From DTU052 sp050951725 (GTDB taxonomy: Bacteria; Bacillota; Syntrophomonadia; Syntrophomonadales; DTU052), in assembly GCA_050951725.1 (NCBI GenBank), contig JBMNJO010000001.1, positions 1,054,001-1,118,000 of the forward strand: a stretch of 64,000 nt of DNA, given 5' to 3'. Both the position numbers and the translations under genes were made by a program. Positions 61,439 to 64,000 of this stretch are shown piece by piece. The notes under the pieces are model-generated. The model did not search any database. It was not told the origin of the DNA and worked only from the letters and a program-made list of their open reading frames with translations. Position 1 is the first letter of the stretch. Each line of letters opens with the position of its first letter.

Positions 61439-62575
61439 TTAAGCTAACAGGCTTCCGGCGGTAATCATCCGCTGCATATCGTTAACGCCTTCGATCTGTT
61501 CTCCAATAATCAGGTCACGATAGATCATCGATACTTTGTAGTCTTCCATCAAGCCATAAGATCCATGTACTCCGACTGCCAGACGGGCCACGTCCGCAGC
61601 AGCCTCAGTAACAAAGGCCTTGGTCAGCGCTGCTTCTTTGGCGAACGCCCGCGGGTCTTTGAGGTTTTCCGCCAGATAACCCAGACGATAACTAAGCCAG
61701 CGAGCCGCTTCCACCTTTTCTGCTATCTTCGCGATAGCCACCTGAATGGTTGGGAATTTGGCAATGGTGCTATCCCGGTGTGCTTTTTCCTTGGCGTATT
61801 TAATGGAGAGTTCCAGAGCAGCCTGCATACCGCCCAGAGCACTGGCACAGACCCCTACCTTTCCAAAGGCAATACCATATTGCAACACCCCATAACCATT
61901 GCCCTTGGGCCCAAGGAGATTAGATGCGGGCACTCTTACGTCTTTCAGATAGACATCCACCAGACTGCCACCAAGATTGCCGATTTTGTGCCAGGGTTCG
62001 GATGTTGAGTATCCCGGGCAGTTCTTTTCCACGATAAAAGCGGTTGGTTTACCCGTCTCATTGTCCTTGGCGAAGATGACAATGGGTCCATCCAGGTCAG
62101 CGGCGGAGATAAAACGCTTGGTCCCGTTGATCACATAATAATCTCCATCCTGGACTGCGGTGGTGGTAATCTGTTTGGGGTCAGAACCGGTAGCCGGTTC
62201 GGTGAAGGCAAATGAGGCGATTTTTTTGCCCGCACAGCAGTCAGGCAAGTACTTTGCTTTCTGTTCCGGAGTCCCAAAAGCATTAATGGCGCTGGCTCCC
62301 AAAAGGTTCACCGAAAAGGTCATTGCTACACCGGCTGATGCCCGGGCAATCTGCTCCAATACCAGGGGATAACAGTTGTATCCAGCCCCGGTTCCGCCAT
62401 ACTCTTCGGCAAACGGAAGACCAAAGAAACCAAGCTCACCAATCTCCTCGAATACCTCCGGAGGCACCCGGTTTTCTGCGGCAATTTTATCGGCAATAGG
62501 CATAAGAGACTTTTCCGCATACTCTTTGGCTGCCTTCTGGATCAATTCCTGTTCCTTAGTCAGTTGAAAATCCAT
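61439..62575 (-). CDS. Acyl-CoA dehydrogenase
   Basis: The N-terminal helical domain begins MDFQLTKEQELIQKAAKEYA. The FAD/substrate region has ASFAFTEPATGSDP and FVIN-like YYVINGTKRFIS. The catalytic Glu is probably in the IEGVNDMQRM block near the end, the position used by short- and medium-chain enzymes. ATG at 62573-62575 follows AAAGGAG. It feeds the Etf/Fix genes downstream. 378 residues is typical. Confidence 0.93.
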   Translation of the reverse strand: MDFQLTKEQELIQKAAKEYAEKSLMPIADKIAAENRVPPEVFEEIGELGFFGLPFAEEYGGTGAGYNCYPLVLEQIARASAGVAMTFSVNLLGASAINAFGTPEQKAKYLPDCCAGKKIASFAFTEPATGSDPKQITTTAVQDGDYYVINGTKRFISAADLDGPIVIFAKDNETGKPTAFIVEKNCPGYSTSEPWHKIGNLGGSLVDVYLKDVRVPASNLLGPKGNGYGVLQYGIAFGKVGVCASALGGMQAALELSIKYAKEKAHRDSTIAKFPTIQVAIAKIAEKVEAARWLSYRLGYLAENLKDPRAFAKEAALTKAFVTEAAADVARLAVGVHGSYGLMEDYKVSMIYRDLIIGEQIEGVNDMQRMITAGSLLA

Positions 62576-62896
62576 TAAACAAAATCTCCTTTCTGTTTTC
62601 GATCCCAATCATTCTTTGCCGTGCACGAGCGCCTGCAAATTGCGGCACCCGTATAGCTCAACAAGGCCCACGGGCCTAAGACGACCGATTAATTACCTTG
62701 TTCTAAGAATAATACGTTTTTAGAATGTCTGTCAACAAAACTTATTCGACCTCGTCTAATACCTCTTCCGGATGGATAAAATTTGTGCTAATATATTTAA
62801 TGGCCTTCCTTTTACTTACCGTTTCCCGCTTTCCCCATAAGGTAAAGCTAAAACGGGAAGACGGAGGAGCTTTATCTGAAAGGGGTTAATATTGGA
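62576..62896. other. Divergent promoter gap
   Basis: No gene is supported. A minus-strand frame that covers the zinc-ribbon gene enters this stretch but is a shadow. Promoters for acd and the zinc-ribbon gene are expected here. GTCTGTCAACAAAACTTATT and similar AT-rich runs occur but I cannot name one. Confidence 0.35.
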
Positions 62897-63190
62897 ATGG
62901 CATTTGAAGACAAGGTCCTGACCTGCAAGGAGTGCGGAAACGAGTTCGTATTTACAGCAGGTGAACAAGAGTTCTACGCTGAGAAAGGATTCGAAAACCT
63001 CCCTGCCCGCTGCCCGGAATGCCGGCGTCGCCGGAAGAACGAATCCCGGGGTCGCACAGGCGGCGAAAGGGAGATGTTTGACGTAATCTGCGACAGCTGC
63101 GGTTGCGAAACCAAAGTTCCCTTCCGACCCAGTGGCGACCGTCCCGTTTACTGCAGTGACTGCTACCGCAAAACCGCCAGCCGTTACTAG
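62897..63190 (+). CDS. Zinc-ribbon protein with CxxC repeats
   Basis: Two zinc sites are visible: CKECGNEF with CPECRRRR (residues about 10-45), and CDSCGCET with CSDCYRK (about 65-90), joined by a basic linker. The pattern PFRPSGDRPVYCSDCY is conserved in small proteins of many phyla, often near nucleic-acid functions. The function is unknown. AAAGGGG precedes the ATG by about eleven bases. 97 residues. Confidence 0.8.
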   Translation: MAFEDKVLTCKECGNEFVFTAGEQEFYAEKGFENLPARCPECRRRRKNESRGRTGGEREMFDVICDSCGCETKVPFRPSGDRPVYCSDCYRKTASRY

Positions 63191-63212
63191 ACTGCTAACA
63201 GCATAAGAATAA

Positions 63213-63250
63213 GCCGGCGGCAAGGTTATCCTTGCCGCCTTTCGTTTTTC
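63213..63250 (+). terminator. Intrinsic terminator of the zinc-ribbon gene
   Basis: GGCGGCAAGG and CCTTGCCGCC form a perfect stem with a TTAT loop, followed by TTTCGTTTTTC. Confidence 0.85.
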
Positions 63251-63325
63251 TTGAGGAGCAGGCAAAAGAACCGTCCCCATGCCCGCCGCGTCACGCCACC
63301 CTTTGAGCCACACCCCTGAACAAAA

Positions 63326-63350
63326 ACAGGAGACTGCTAGTAGCAGCCTC
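63326..63350 (-). terminator. Intrinsic terminator of the ferredoxin gene
   Basis: On the minus strand GGAGGCTGCT, loop ACT, AGCAGTCTCC is followed by TGTTTTTG. Confidence 0.75.
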
Positions 63351-63354
63351 CCGA

Positions 63355-63528
63355 TTATTCCTCTTTTTCAATTATCGCTTCAACCGGGCAACATTCCGCA
63401 CACTGACCGCATGCAGAACACTTGTCCTGGTTGATCCTGTAGGGTCCAATTTGTGATATAGCTCCGGTGGGACACTCATCAGCACAAAGTCCACAGCTTA
63501 CACACTTGTCTTCTTCAATGATATACAC
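63355..63528 (-). CDS. 2[4Fe-4S] clostridial-type ferredoxin
   Basis: The 57-residue product has two classical motifs: CVSCGLCADECP and CSACGQCAECCP, joined by a short beta segment. It begins at a GTG at 63526-63528 (VYIIEEDKC) with GGGGGGTGG about nine bases before. It is a soluble carrier for low-potential electrons, a plausible partner of AOR and of the aldo/keto reductase. This gene is short enough to be missed by length filters. Confidence 0.85.
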   Translation of the reverse strand: MYIIEEDKCVSCGLCADECPTGAISQIGPYRINQDKCSACGQCAECCPVEAIIEKEE

Positions 63529-63594
63529 TTTAGTGCCACCCCCCGGAAGACACTGTATCAGGATTATTAAGTTTATTCAAGCCCGTTTATATAA

Positions 63595-63794
63595 CTAGGA
63601 GCCCTTGTGAGCGATGCTTCCGATCAATGCTTCATGTCTAGTGCGTCTGGTAGTGTGTTTATAATGCAAGTTCAACTACGATTGTACTGCGAATAGTGCA
63701 ACAATTATTGTACTGATTGTGCTGCGGTAATACTGCAAATGGTGCAACGATTACTATGCAGATCTTGCTACGATGTACTCACAAGGACTCCTAG
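63595..63794. repeat. 200-bp element with terminal inverted repeats and internal direct repeats
   Basis: The ends are 17-bp inverted repeats with one mismatch, CTAGGAGCCCTTGTGAG (63595-63611) and CTCACAAGGACTCCTAG (63778-63794). Inside, TACTGCGAATAGTGCAACA at about 63686 and TACTGCAAATGGTGCAACG at about 63731 are direct repeats. It has no coding capacity. A MITE-like insertion is one reading, a large hairpin downstream of the CoA-transferase gene another. Confidence 0.6.
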
Positions 63795-63815
63795 AGAGCC
63801 CGCAATTCTATACTG

Positions 63816-64000
63816 TTAGGGAGCTATTTTGTTGCTCCGTCTCCAGATTTTCATTTTGTCTGCTTCTTTAAGAAGCTCGTCCCTGAAATCGGGATGCGCA
63901 ATACTTACCAGGTCATCAGTCCGTTGCCAGGTTGATTTACCCTTAAGGTTAACAACCCCAAATTCGGTAATCACATACGATGTAATCGAACGCGGTACGG
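63816..64000 (-). CDS. CoA-transferase (acetyl-CoA hydrolase/transferase family), C-terminal part
   Basis: The minus-strand frame is open to the right edge and encodes about 61 residues: SYVITEFGVVNLKGKS, then IAHPDFRDELLKEADKM and a stop at 63816-63818. The YVITEFG and IAHPDFRDEL blocks match the same positions in the CoA-transferase at 20239-21561. It is a second family member whose 5' part lies outside the window, and its place near acd and the Etf genes suggests a role in fatty-acid degradation. Confidence 0.8.
   Translation of the reverse strand, partial: VPRSITSYVITEFGVVNLKGKSTWQRTDDLVSIAHPDFRDELLKEADKMKIWRRSNKIAP

Noticed and set aside
62816..63313. 165-codon minus-strand frame opposite the zinc-ribbon gene
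   Set aside because: It is a shadow; the zinc-ribbon CxxC pairs on the plus strand explain the sequence.
1..64000. CRISPR arrays, rRNA and tRNA genes
   Set aside because: I saw no regularly spaced repeats with unique spacers, no rRNA segments and no convincing tRNA cloverleaf on either strand.

Overview
The window looks like chromosome of an anaerobic, endospore-forming member of the Clostridia (Firmicutes), most like the Syntrophomonadaceae or Peptococcaceae. Sporulation is shown by an uninterrupted sigK, a gerA-gerB-gerC germination operon and a sigI-rsgI pair. Anaerobic energy metabolism is shown by a [NiFe] hydrogenase, an aldehyde:ferredoxin oxidoreductase with its ferredoxin, several clostridial ferredoxins, and a fatty-acid oxidation set: acyl-CoA dehydrogenase, FixC/FixX/EtfB/EtfA, acyl-CoA ligases and acetate-type CoA-transferases. 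The family-level placement is inference from gene content.

Layout. 1-1.1 kb is accessory debris: the 3' end of an IS5/IS1182-type transposase, an apparently orphaned c-di-GMP-I riboswitch with a terminator, a decayed copy of the tail of the neighbouring ankyrin gene, and an iteron-like TTGGAACC repeat cluster. 1.1-5.3 kb holds membrane-anchored ankyrin, DivIVA, DUF389 and GreA/GreB-C genes. 5.2-6.6 kb holds hypA-hypB followed by a decayed end of hypE. 6.8-9.9 kb is a glycine-betaine ABC operon behind a c-di-AMP (ydaO/yuaA) riboswitch. 10.1-13.3 kb holds hydrogenase small and large subunits and sigK with a SigE/SigK-like promoter. 13.7-16.3 kb holds a FadD-type ligase broken by three frameshifts near its 5' end, lying between the real sigK and a 90-bp sigK fragment. 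16.3-21.6 kb holds sigI-rsgI, a secreted stalk-domain protein behind a possible SigI promoter, and a CoA-transferase. 21.7-35.1 kb is a long minus-strand housekeeping block (PRC-barrel, zinc ribbon, AI-2E transporter, alaS, ireB, aldo/keto reductase, ruvX, DUF1292, VanW, mltG, U32, DUF4911, PBP). 35.3-41.8 kb holds rarA, trxA, a YbaB-like gene, a C1 peptidase, a strong structured-RNA candidate and fetAB. 41.9-45.9 kb holds a three-gene NHEJ set (ku, ligase, polymerase) facing a NucS-like protein that lacks a catalytic lysine. 46-53.4 kb holds a ferritin-like protein, AOR plus ferredoxin, and the germination operon. 53.5-64 kb holds an acyl-CoA ligase, its divergent sigma-54 activator, the acyl-CoA dehydrogenase/Etf/Fix operon and a second CoA-transferase cut by the window edge.

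A dispersed palindromic REP-like family (core GGGGACAGNCCCC, often with GATGCA arms) occurs at six places. Several copies sit exactly at gene ends and supply the stop codon; one adds 19 codons to the NHEJ ligase.

How the genes fit together: acyl-CoA ligases and CoA-transferases activate fatty acids or exchange CoA; the acyl-CoA dehydrogenase passes electrons through EtfAB to FixC/FixX; hydrogenase, AOR and ferredoxins are plausible partners in disposing of reducing equivalents. The most interesting items for follow-up are the ~220-nt multibranched RNA at 40.04-40.26 kb, the orphan c-di-GMP riboswitch, the REP insertions at stop codons and a 200-bp element with terminal inverted repeats near the right edge.
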